Part shown: positions 1-6,618 of the stretch, in pieces
Layout of the letters: each line of letters starts with the position of its first letter
Numbering within the stretch: the first letter of the stretch is position 1
NCBI RefSeq assembly: GCF_038452265.1
Contig: NZ_CP151842.1
Location: 248,001 to 312,000, forward strand
Direction: 5' to 3'
Origin: Vibrio diazotrophicus
GTDB taxonomy: Bacteria > Pseudomonadota > Gammaproteobacteria > Enterobacterales > Vibrionaceae
Length of the DNA stretch: 64,000 bases
Program-made: the position numbers and the translations under genes
The notes under the pieces: generated by a model
What the model was told of the DNA's origin: nothing
Database searches by the model: none
What the model saw: only the letters and a program-made list of their open reading frames with translations

Positions 1-955
1 GGCGTAAGTCGAGATGCACAACATCACCGAGTGGGTGCTTGATGGTGTTGCCTTTTTGCTGTTCGTGCCAGAATGCTTGTGAAACTTTGTCGCGAGGACC
101 CAATTCCATGTATTTGTTTTTCGGCTGACCCACAGGTGTTTCTGGACCCATGCCGTAATCTTGCAGATAACGGTAGCCGTTCTTATTAACGATGATACCG
201 CCTTCACCACGACAACCTTCGGTCATTAGAATACCAGTGCCTGGCAGACCTGTTGGGTGGTATTGAACGAATTCCATGTCACGAAGAGGCACACCATGGC
301 GATACGCCATTGCCATACCGTCGCCAGTTACAATGCCACCATTAGTGTTACAGTGATAAACACGGCCTGCGCCACCCGTTGCTAATACAACTGATTTCGC
401 TTTGATAAGGACTAATTCACCCTCAGACATATGAATGGCAACAAGCCCTTGAACTTCACCATCAACAACCAATAGGTCGACAACAAAATACTCATCAAAT
501 CGTTTGATTTGAGGATACTTAATTGAAGTTTGGAAGAGTGTATGTAGCATGTGGAAGCCAGTTTTGTCGGCCGCAAACCAAGTACGCTCGACTTTCATAC
601 CACCAAAACGACGAACGTTAACTTCGCCATTTTCTTTACGGCTCCATGGGCAACCCCACTGCTCCATTTGAATCATTTCGCGAGTGGAATTTTTTACAAA
701 ATATTCCACAACATCCTGTTCACATAGCCAGTCGCCCCCGCCAACGGTGTCGTTGAAGTGGTTGTCTAGGCTGTCTTCTTCCTTGATAACTGCTGCGGAA
801 CCGCCTTCAGCGGCTACCGTGTGAGAACGCATCGGATAAACTTTAGATATCAGGGCAACTTCTAGGTTCGGGTTCGCTTCAGCTGCTGCAATTGCAGTAC
901 GAAGACCCGCACCACCTGCGCCGATGACTGCGATATCTGTGGTAATTGTCTGCAC
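1..955 (-). CDS. frdA: fumarate reductase flavoprotein subunit, 5' part (cut by window edge)
   Basis: This is the N-terminal part of the FAD-carrying catalytic subunit of membrane-bound quinol:fumarate reductase, which reduces fumarate to succinate in anaerobic respiration. It reads from a GTG start (MQTITTDIAVIGAGG) with GGAGGA-like Shine-Dalgarno bases just upstream. A Rossmann FAD loop (GAGGAG, residues 12-17) is followed by RSHT, whose His45 corresponds to the covalent FAD attachment residue of the family. Substrate-domain segments such as HPTGLPGTGILMTEGCRGEGG follow. The frame runs off the left edge at about residue 318 of roughly 600; frdBCD would lie beyond it. It is divergent from epmA. 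FrdA rather than SdhA is chosen because of the very short N-terminus and the epmA neighbour, as in the frd/epmA arrangement of enterics. Confidence 0.95.
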   Translation of the reverse strand, partial: MQTITTDIAVIGAGGAGLRTAIAAAEANPNLEVALISKVYPMRSHTVAAEGGSAAVIKEEDSLDNHFNDTVGGGDWLCEQDVVEYFVKNSTREMIQMEQWGCPWSRKENGEVNVRRFGGMKVERTWFAADKTGFHMLHTLFQTSIKYPQIKRFDEYFVVDLLVVDGEVQGLVAIHMSEGELVLIKAKSVVLATGGAGRVYHCNTNGGIVTGDGMAMAYRHGVPLRDMEFVQYHPTGLPGTGILMTEGCRGEGGIIVNKNGYRYLQDYGMGPETPVGQPKNKYMELGPRDKVSQAFWHEQQKGNTIKHPLGDVVHLDLR

Positions 956-1179
956 AGTTATCCTCCAGTGTATTGTATGTTGATGATGAGCTATGGTGCT
1001 CATTCCTCGTTATATTGGGTGGTTGTCCGGTGAGCACCAAAAAATCTGGAGTCTACGAATCAAACCAAATCCACTTATAAAGTGGTAGGCTCAGTTTAGG
1101 AGAGGTCAGAGAGGAAAAAATTGATTCTGTTGGGTTTTTGCTTAGGTAGTGCAAACATAAGCATACAAATTTTATCTTG

Positions 1180-1195
1180 TGTGATTGGCATCACG
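1180..1195. promoter_or_regulatory. CRP/FNR-type palindrome in the frdA-epmA gap
   Basis: TGTGA-TTGGCA-TCACG matches the CRP core TGTGA-N6-TCACA with one difference. Read as an FNR box (TTGAT-N4-ATCAA) it is GTGAT-TGGC-ATCAC, so either factor is possible. It lies about 225 bp upstream of frdA and 65 bp upstream of epmA. The rest of the roughly 300-bp gap is AT-rich with no gene. Control of frd by oxygen through FNR is known in E. coli; assignment here is inference. Confidence 0.5.
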
Positions 1196-1260
1196 TTTGG
1201 GTTTTGTATTTTGATCCGAAAAGGTAAAATCTATTCAATCCTGATTAAGTGAATAACCAA

Positions 1261-2235
1261 ATGAATAAGTCCGATTGGATGCCAACAGCATCAATAGAGC
1301 AACTTAAGCAACGTGCACAGCTCTTAACGTCAATACGTCATTTCTTTGCGCAAAGAGATGTGCTGGAAGTCGACACCCCTGCAATGAGTCACGCTACGGT
1401 GACGGATATCCACTTGCATACCTTTCAAACGGAGTTCGTCGGTCCTGAGTATGCTAAAGGAAGTCGACTGCATCTTATGACAAGTCCTGAATTCCACATG
1501 AAGCGATTATTGGCGGCAGGAAGTGGCTCTATTTATCAAATCAACAAAGCGTTCCGTAACGAAGAGAATGGTCGTTATCACAATCCTGAGTTCACTATGC
1601 TGGAGTGGTATCGTGTTGGATTTAACCATCATGATTTGATGGATGAAATGGACGACTTGTTGCAGTTGGTATTAAATGTAGGCGTTGCCGAGCGTATGAC
1701 ATACCAACATGCGTTTTTAACGGTATTAAAGATTTGCCCGCTAGAAGCTTCTATGGCGGAACTGAAAAAGGTGGCTGCGCGATTAGGCTTAAGTGATATT
1801 GCAGAACCCGAGGAAGACAGAGATACCTTGTTGCAGCTTCTGTTCAGTATTGGTGTTGAACCGCATATCGGGCAGCAAGTACCGGTATTTGTTTTTGACT
1901 TCCCTGCTTCTCAAGCGGCATTAGCGAAAATTAATCTGCAAGATCCTAGAGTTGCTGATCGTTTTGAAGTCTATTTTAAAGGGATTGAACTGGCGAATGG
2001 ATTCCATGAGCTGGACAACGCGAAAGAACAGTTAGCGCGTTTTGAGCAAGATAACCGTAAGCGTTTGCAGATGGGGCTGGAGGAACAACCTATCGATTAT
2101 CACTTGATAGAAGCTCTTGATGCGGGTCTGCCAGAATGCGCCGGTGTTGCTTTAGGTATTGATCGTTTGATTATGTTGGCGTTGGGCGAGGACCATATTG
2201 ATAAAGTGACAGCATTTCCCTTCCCACGAGCGTAG
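1261..2235 (+). CDS. epmA: EF-P (R)-beta-lysine ligase EpmA
   Basis: EpmA is a class II lysyl-tRNA-synthetase paralogue. It activates (R)-beta-lysine with ATP and joins it to a conserved lysine of elongation factor P, which helps ribosomes through polyproline stretches. The protein is only the catalytic domain, without the anticodon-binding domain of LysS. Motif 2 (FRNEENGRYHNPEFTMLEWYR region, about residues 100-122) and motif 3 (GVALGIDRLIMLALG near the C-terminus) are intact. The ATG at 1261 gives 324 aa starting MNKSDW, matching the E. coli length. A GTG four codons upstream at 1249 is an alternative; neither has a strong ribosome-binding site. It is divergent from frdA, as in enterics. 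Confidence 0.93.
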   Translation: MNKSDWMPTASIEQLKQRAQLLTSIRHFFAQRDVLEVDTPAMSHATVTDIHLHTFQTEFVGPEYAKGSRLHLMTSPEFHMKRLLAAGSGSIYQINKAFRNEENGRYHNPEFTMLEWYRVGFNHHDLMDEMDDLLQLVLNVGVAERMTYQHAFLTVLKICPLEASMAELKKVAARLGLSDIAEPEEDRDTLLQLLFSIGVEPHIGQQVPVFVFDFPASQAALAKINLQDPRVADRFEVYFKGIELANGFHELDNAKEQLARFEQDNRKRLQMGLEEQPIDYHLIEALDAGLPECAGVALGIDRLIMLALGEDHIDKVTAFPFPRA

Positions 2236-2396
2236 TTTGCTTCATATTGCCTTAAATGTGGGGAAAGAAGCTGAAACCATGACACATGCCAAGGATTATA
2301 CGTGGTAACTACTCGCCTCAGGCGTTTAACCTCGTTATACTCCTTGTCTGATTTTGAACCACCATTTTTTGATATACAACGGTAAGAGCGCAGGAC

Positions 2397-2831
2397 ATGC
2401 AAGAATACATTCAGTTTTTCCAACAAAATATGATCCTATCACTAGCTTGGGTCGGTATTTTAGTTGCATTGATTTTCAATATTTATAAATCAGCAACAGC
2501 AACATACAAAGAGCTCACAGCACCACAAGTGACTCAGCTTTTAAACCGCGAGAATGGTGTTGTTGTCGATATTCGTGCGAAAGACGAATTCAAACGTGGT
2601 CACATTACTGACGCACTTCACATTTTGCCGACTGATATCAAAGCGAATAACTTTGGTGCGCTTGAAAGTCATAAATCTGACCCAATCATTGTGGTATGTA
2701 AGATGGGACAAACTGCTCGTGAAAGTGCAGATTTACTTACTAAAGCTGGTTTTGAGAACGTCAGTGTTCTTAAAAACGGTATTACAGGCTGGGTTGATGC
2801 AAAACTTCCGCTTGTTCGTGGTAAGAAATAA
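2397..2831 (+). CDS. yibN: membrane-anchored rhodanese-like sulfurtransferase (YibN family)
   Basis: This 144-aa protein has one N-terminal membrane segment (about residues 12-30) followed by a single rhodanese domain. The active-site loop CKMGQTA carries the candidate sulfur-accepting Cys101, and the fold elements VVDIRAKDEFKRGHI and NGITGWVDAKLPL are typical. Rhodanese domains move sulfane sulfur, but the physiological substrate of YibN is not settled. It lies upstream of secB-gpsA-cysE as in E. coli. The grxC gene that sits between yibN and secB in E. coli is absent here. The domain call is firm; the specific role is inferred from synteny only. Confidence 0.88.
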   Translation: MQEYIQFFQQNMILSLAWVGILVALIFNIYKSATATYKELTAPQVTQLLNRENGVVVDIRAKDEFKRGHITDALHILPTDIKANNFGALESHKSDPIIVVCKMGQTARESADLLTKAGFENVSVLKNGITGWVDAKLPLVRGKK

Positions 2832-2848
2832 CGCCCATAACCGATTTG

Positions 2849-2874
2849 AAATGCTGTCTAAAAAGGCAGCATTT
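2849..2874 (+). terminator. hairpin after yibN
   Basis: The 8-bp arms AAATGCTG and CAGCATTT enclose a 10-nt loop. The T-tract is very short, so this may be a weak terminator or an RNA-processing hairpin. Confidence 0.4.
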
Positions 2875-2994
2875 GATTGAAAGAGATGTGATGTTTTCCA
2901 CGTATTGGTGTCTCAGCCTCGTGATTCAGAACGTTCTCGGTTAGTCTCAGGGTATCAACCTTGACCGGAATTTATCAGTATTAAGGATTCAAAA

Positions 2995-3468
2995 ATGGCT
3001 GAAGCAGCAACACAAGACGCACAACAAAACTTCGCAATTCAACGTATTTTCCTAAAAGATGTTTCTTTTGAAGCGCCAAACTCTCCAGTAATGTTCCAAA
3101 AAGAGTGGAACCCAGATGTAAAACTGGACCTAGACACTCAAAGCCGTGAACTGGGTGAAGGCGTTTACGAAGTTGTTCTACGTTTAACAGTAACCGTTAA
3201 GAATGCTGAAGAAACAGCTTTCCTATGTGAAGTTCAACAGGGTGGTATTTTTACTGTTGAGAATATGGATGCAGGTCAGCTAGCTCATTGTCTAGGTGCA
3301 TTCTGCCCGAACATTCTATTCCCATATGCGCGTGAAACTATCTCTAGCCTAGTGGTTAAAGGTACGTTCCCACAATTGAACTTAGCACCAGTTAACTTTG
3401 ATGCATTGTTCATGAACTACCTACAACAGCAAGCCGCTGGTCAAGGTACAGAAAGCGCTGAAGCTTAA
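2995..3468 (+). CDS. secB: protein-export chaperone SecB
   Basis: SecB is a cytosolic tetrameric chaperone that keeps secretory preproteins unfolded and delivers them to SecA at the SecYEG translocon. The 157-aa product is full length. It shows the hallmark segments FAIQRIFLKDVSFEAPNSP near the N-terminus and HCLGAFCPNILFPYARETIS in the middle, and has an acidic, Ala/Gln-rich C-terminal tail. AAGGATT lies a few bases upstream of the ATG. It sits between yibN and gpsA as in other gamma-proteobacteria, and is followed by its own terminator-like hairpin. Confidence 0.97.
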   Translation: MAEAATQDAQQNFAIQRIFLKDVSFEAPNSPVMFQKEWNPDVKLDLDTQSRELGEGVYEVVLRLTVTVKNAEETAFLCEVQQGGIFTVENMDAGQLAHCLGAFCPNILFPYARETISSLVVKGTFPQLNLAPVNFDALFMNYLQQQAAGQGTESAEA

Positions 3469-3509
3469 GGCGATAGCGGTTTAAATATGTAGCCATTCGT
3501 GGCAATGAA

Positions 3510-3550
3510 TGCACAGCGTACTTGATGAGTACGATGTGCATTTTTATTTT
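3510..3550 (+). terminator. terminator after secB
   Basis: TGCACAGCGTACT and AGTACGATGTGCA form a 13-position stem with one mismatch around TGATG, followed by a T-rich run (TTTTTATTTT). This separates secB from gpsA. Confidence 0.75.
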
Positions 3551-3655
3551 GACCCAAACTCAGCCAAATCATTAACTTGTTCCTAAGTAGGATTGGCATA
3601 TTGAACTTTGGGTATAAAATTAGTGTTAACAAACGATTATTCATCGGGCGGAACA

Positions 3656-4690
3656 ATGACAGACGCACAAGTAAATAATGCTTACGGTAAAACGGTATCC
3701 ATGACAGTTATTGGTGCCGGCTCTTACGGAACCTCGCTAGCAATTTCATTAGCACGTAATGGCGCTAACATTGTTCTTTGGGGGCACGAAGAAGAGCACA
3801 TGGCTAAATTACAGGCTGATCGCGCTAACCAAGCGTTTTTACCGGGTATTGATTTCCCTGACTCTTTGATTGTTGAATCTGATTTGAAAAAAGCGGTGGA
3901 AGCGTGTCGTGATCTACTGGTGGTTGTGCCGAGCCATGTGTTTGGTATCGTACTGAAAAGTTTGAAACCGTATTTGCGTCCTGACACTCGACTTTGTTGG
4001 GCGACGAAAGGCTTGGAACCAGAAACAGGCAGACTGCTACAAGATGTCGCTAATGATGTGATTGGTGACTCTCACTCATTGGCAGTGTTATCTGGGCCAA
4101 CGTTTGCCAAAGAATTGGCAATGGGCATGCCGACAGCAATTTCAGTGGCTTCCCCAGATGCGCAGTTTGTGAAAGATCTGCAAGAGAAAATCCACTGTAG
4201 TAAAACTTTCCGAGTCTATGCAAACAGCGACTTTATTGGTATGCAGCTTGGTGGCGCAGTGAAGAACGTTATTGCGATTGGAGCGGGGATGTCTGATGGT
4301 ATTGGCTTTGGTGCCAATGCGCGTACAGCACTGATTACTCGTGGCCTTGCTGAAATGACTCGCCTAGGTATTGCGTTAGGCGCTGAAGCTGAAACCTTTA
4401 TGGGTATGGCTGGTTTAGGTGACTTAGTGTTGACCTGTACTGATAACCAGTCACGAAATCGTCGCTTTGGTTTGGCTTTAGGCCAAGGCAAAGATGTCGA
4501 TACTGCCCAGGTGGAAATAGGTCAAGTTGTTGAAGGTTATAGAAATACCCAAGAAGTGTGGGCGCTAGCTCAGCGTATTGGTATTGAAATGCCTATAGTT
4601 GAACAAATTTATCAAGTATTGTATCAAGGGAAGGATGCACGCTTAGCCGCACAAGATTTGCTTGCGCGAGACAAAAAAGCGGAACGTTAA
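3656..4690 (+). CDS. gpsA: glycerol-3-phosphate dehydrogenase [NAD(P)+]
   Basis: GpsA reduces dihydroxyacetone phosphate to sn-glycerol-3-phosphate, the backbone precursor of membrane phospholipids. It has an N-terminal Rossmann domain (VIGAGSYGTSLAISLARNG) and the helical catalytic domain with GGAVKNVIAIGAG, whose Lys is the conserved catalytic residue. The reading frame is open 16 codons further upstream from a TTG at 3608. The ATG at 3656 is preferred because a GGCGGAA ribosome-binding site precedes it and the resulting 344 aa is the usual length. It lies upstream of cysE, 84 bp away, probably in the same transcript. Confidence 0.96.
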   Translation: MTDAQVNNAYGKTVSMTVIGAGSYGTSLAISLARNGANIVLWGHEEEHMAKLQADRANQAFLPGIDFPDSLIVESDLKKAVEACRDLLVVVPSHVFGIVLKSLKPYLRPDTRLCWATKGLEPETGRLLQDVANDVIGDSHSLAVLSGPTFAKELAMGMPTAISVASPDAQFVKDLQEKIHCSKTFRVYANSDFIGMQLGGAVKNVIAIGAGMSDGIGFGANARTALITRGLAEMTRLGIALGAEAETFMGMAGLGDLVLTCTDNQSRNRRFGLALGQGKDVDTAQVEIGQVVEGYRNTQEVWALAQRIGIEMPIVEQIYQVLYQGKDARLAAQDLLARDKKAER

Positions 4691-4774
4691 CCTTGTATCA
4701 TAAGTCAGGATCTCACTCGATATTACAATAAATACAGACCTGACTTTGAATGAACGTCCGGGACACATAAACCA

Positions 4775-5596
4775 ATGAAATTGTGCGAAAAAGAGAAAGT
4801 TTGGCAGACCATCGTTAAGGAAGCTCGCGAACAGTCTGAACAGGAGCCAATGCTCGCCAGTTTCTATCATGCAACCATCATTAAGCATGATAGTTTGGCT
4901 TCTGCATTGAGCTACATTCTTGCGAATAAATTAAACACTGCTTCAATGCCTGCCATGGCCGTGCGTGAAGTGGTTGAAGAAGCCTTTGCGGCGGATCCTA
5001 GTATTACGGAAGCAGCTGCGTGTGATATTTGCGCGACGGTTAATCGTGACCCAGCGGTGTCGATGTACTCAATGCCCCTGCTTTACCTCAAAGGTTATCA
5101 TGCTTTGCAAGGATACCGCGTTGCCAACTGGCTTTGGAAACAAGGCCGTGTGGCGCTGGCTACTTACCTGCAAAACCAAATTTCGGTTGCTTGCCAAGTG
5201 GATATCCATCCGGCTGCGCGTATTGGCCGAGGCATCATGCTTGACCACGCAACAGGGATTGTCATTGGTGAAACGGCTGTGGTTGAAAACGACGTTTCTA
5301 TTCTTCAAGACGTGACCCTTGGTGGTACAGGTAAAGAGTGTGGTGACCGCCATCCGAAAATTCGTGAAGGTGTGATGATTGGTGCTGGTGCCAAGATTCT
5401 GGGCAATATTGAAGTCGGTGAAGGGGCGAAAATTGGCTCGTGCTCTGTGGTACTGCAAGCTGTTCCTCCGCACACGACAGTGGCTGGTGTACCAGCACGT
5501 ATCGTAGGACGCCCGCGTTCTGAGAAACCATCCTTCGATATGGATCAGCAGTTTAACGGTCGCGTGCAGACATTTACAGGTGGCGACGGCATTTAG
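4775..5596 (+). CDS. cysE: serine O-acetyltransferase
   Basis: CysE transfers acetyl from acetyl-CoA to L-serine, the first committed step of cysteine synthesis. The 273-aa protein has the N-terminal helical trimerisation region and a C-terminal left-handed beta-helix of hexapeptide repeats (VDIHPAARIGRGIMLDHATG, HPKIREGVMIGAGAKILG). It ends GDGI; the terminal Ile is the residue that docks into CysK in the cysteine synthase complex, so that interaction is probably retained. Feedback inhibition by cysteine is known for the family. A strong bidirectional terminator follows. Confidence 0.97.
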   Translation: MKLCEKEKVWQTIVKEAREQSEQEPMLASFYHATIIKHDSLASALSYILANKLNTASMPAMAVREVVEEAFAADPSITEAAACDICATVNRDPAVSMYSMPLLYLKGYHALQGYRVANWLWKQGRVALATYLQNQISVACQVDIHPAARIGRGIMLDHATGIVIGETAVVENDVSILQDVTLGGTGKECGDRHPKIREGVMIGAGAKILGNIEVGEGAKIGSCSVVLQAVPPHTTVAGVPARIVGRPRSEKPSFDMDQQFNGRVQTFTGGDGI

Positions 5597-5618
5597 CTCG
5601 TGGCGTAAACAGAAAAAC

Positions 5619-5651
5619 AAAAAGGGATAATGCTGAGCATTATCCCTTTTC
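5619..5651. terminator. bidirectional terminator between cysE and aphA
   Basis: AAAGGGATAATGC and GCATTATCCCTTT form a near-perfect stem with A and T tracts on either side. It can serve both convergent genes. Confidence 0.85.
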
Positions 5652-5689
5652 TTTATCTCGTAAAGCAGATTAAGTATGACGCTGGCGTA

Positions 5690-6229
5690 TTAGCCAATAG
5701 CATCAAGCTCAGCCATGACTTCTTCTGCCCACTCAATCCAAGTTTGACGAAGAAGTAGATTACGACGCAGCGTCAAACGCTCTAAACGTTGCTGCTTATC
5801 TAGTACCGCAGGTGTAGCGTAGTAGGCAGCTTCGATTTCTTGATAGTGTGCAACTAGTTTGCGAGACTCTTCAACCAGTTCACCTAGTTGAGATCTAAAA
5901 GGTGCTGAAGGTTGAACTGAGCAAGCAATAAGCTTTGCACTAAATTCATCTCGTACCGTAGGGTGAGCTGTTGGTTGCTCAAACCAATCGCCCAATGCGC
6001 TACGTCCAGAATCTGTAATTGAATAGACTTTTCTATCTGGTTTACCTTCTTGCGGCTCCAAAACACAAGTGACCAAACCTTGTTGGCCCATTTTGTTTAG
6101 TTCGCGGTAAACTTGTTGATGACTGGCTTTCCAGAAGTAACCAATACTTGCTGAAAACTCTTTAGTGATGTCGTATCCCGTCGCATCACGTGTGCTAAGA
6201 ACAGTGAGAATTACGTGTGGTAATGACAT
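5690..6229 (-). CDS. aphA: quorum-sensing master regulator AphA (PadR family)
   Basis: AphA is the low-cell-density master regulator of vibrios and acts opposite to LuxR/HapR. In V. cholerae it also activates tcpPH together with AphB. The 179-aa protein has an N-terminal winged helix (MSLPHVILTVLSTRDATGYD, then the HQQVYRELNKM recognition region) and a C-terminal coiled-coil dimerisation part (about residues 100-179, with EESRKLVAHYQEIEAAYY). From memory it is nearly collinear with V. cholerae AphA, including the cysE/ppc neighbourhood. The ATG at 6229 has GGAT about 7 nt upstream. A leader of about 240 nt precedes it if the promoter proposed at 6473-6478 is right. Qrr small RNAs activate aphA translation in vibrios. 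Confidence 0.95.
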   Translation of the reverse strand: MSLPHVILTVLSTRDATGYDITKEFSASIGYFWKASHQQVYRELNKMGQQGLVTCVLEPQEGKPDRKVYSITDSGRSALGDWFEQPTAHPTVRDEFSAKLIACSVQPSAPFRSQLGELVEESRKLVAHYQEIEAAYYATPAVLDKQQRLERLTLRRNLLLRQTWIEWAEEVMAELDAIG

Positions 6230-6261
6230 GTCTTTTTATCCAAATTGGTTAAGTAAGTTTA

Positions 6262-6351
6262 AAAATTGCTTAACTATCGTTTGTGCTTCTGTTGGCACGC
6301 TTTTTTTTAACTTAAATAGTTAAAAACTTAATAGTTAGAAAACTTAAGCAA
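6262..6351 (-). repeat. 16-bp-period repeat and alternative pairing segments in the aphA leader
   Basis: On the plus strand ACTTAA recurs at 6310, 6326 and 6342, exactly 16 bp apart. The first two units are near-identical (ACTTAAATAGTTAAAA, ACTTAATAGTTAGAAA). Nearer aphA, the segment TTGCTTAACTAT (6266-6277) is complementary to three upstream stretches: ATAGTTAA (6316-6323), ATAGTTA (6331-6337) and TTAAGCAA (6344-6351). In the aphA mRNA these would be mutually exclusive pairings. The repeats are directly visible; a regulatory role is inference. Confidence 0.6.
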
Positions 6352-6410
6352 ATTCAGCACAAGTGTGCTGTTCATGTCACCTTTAAAGCCGTTTATCACC
6401 TAGAGGTAGT

Positions 6411-6424
6411 TATGCGTATGCATA
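6411..6424. promoter_or_regulatory. aphA: TATGCA-type palindrome, possible AphA self-binding site
   Basis: TATGCG overlaps the perfect 8-bp palindrome TATGCATA. AphA is known to prefer TATGCA-type half-sites and to repress its own gene. Here the site would lie about 45 bp downstream of the proposed start of transcription. The spacing to a second half-site is not canonical. Confidence 0.35.
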
Positions 6425-6472
6425 CCTCGCTACGATGTATTTTTATTAGTCTCGGTATCGCAGAGGTGCAGT

Positions 6473-6478
6473 AGTATA
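6473..6478 (-). promoter_or_regulatory. aphA: candidate aphA promoter -10 box
   Basis: On the minus strand TATACT gives a good -10 match. The -35 region (CTACTT) is poor, as expected for an activated promoter. Transcription would begin near 6466, giving a leader of about 240 nt. Confidence 0.4.
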
Positions 6479-6525
6479 TCTAAATAATAAGCATAAAGTA
6501 GAATACAAGGACGTTTTGATACAAA

Positions 6526-6547
6526 AAACTGATATTATTCTCAATAA
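6526..6547. promoter_or_regulatory. aphA: LuxR/HapR-family operator candidate upstream of aphA
   Basis: Read on the minus strand, the site begins with a perfect TTATTGA half-site and has ATATCA in the opposite half, matching about 15 of 22 positions of the palindromic LuxR/HapR consensus as I remember it. It lies about 60-81 bp upstream of the proposed aphA transcription start, close to where HapR binds the V. cholerae aphA promoter. LuxR/HapR repression of aphA at high cell density is established. Confidence 0.55.
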
Positions 6548-6559
6548 AATCTCCAAGCA

Positions 6560-6589
6560 AAATAAAAGGTCGCTAAGTTGCGACCTTTT
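6560..6589. terminator. terminator after ppc
   Basis: The perfect 10-bp arms AAAAGGTCGC and GCGACCTTTT enclose a 6-nt loop. Read on minus, the stem ends in TTTTATTTT directly downstream of ppc. The plus side also has a T-rich tail. Confidence 0.85.
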
Positions 6590-6618
6590 GGTGTTTTTAT
6601 AAAATATTATACTGCTAA

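Noticed and set aside
5069..5620. 183-codon open frame on minus opposite cysE
   Set aside because: It lies entirely antisense to a well-conserved gene, and its composition is typical of a complementary-strand shadow.
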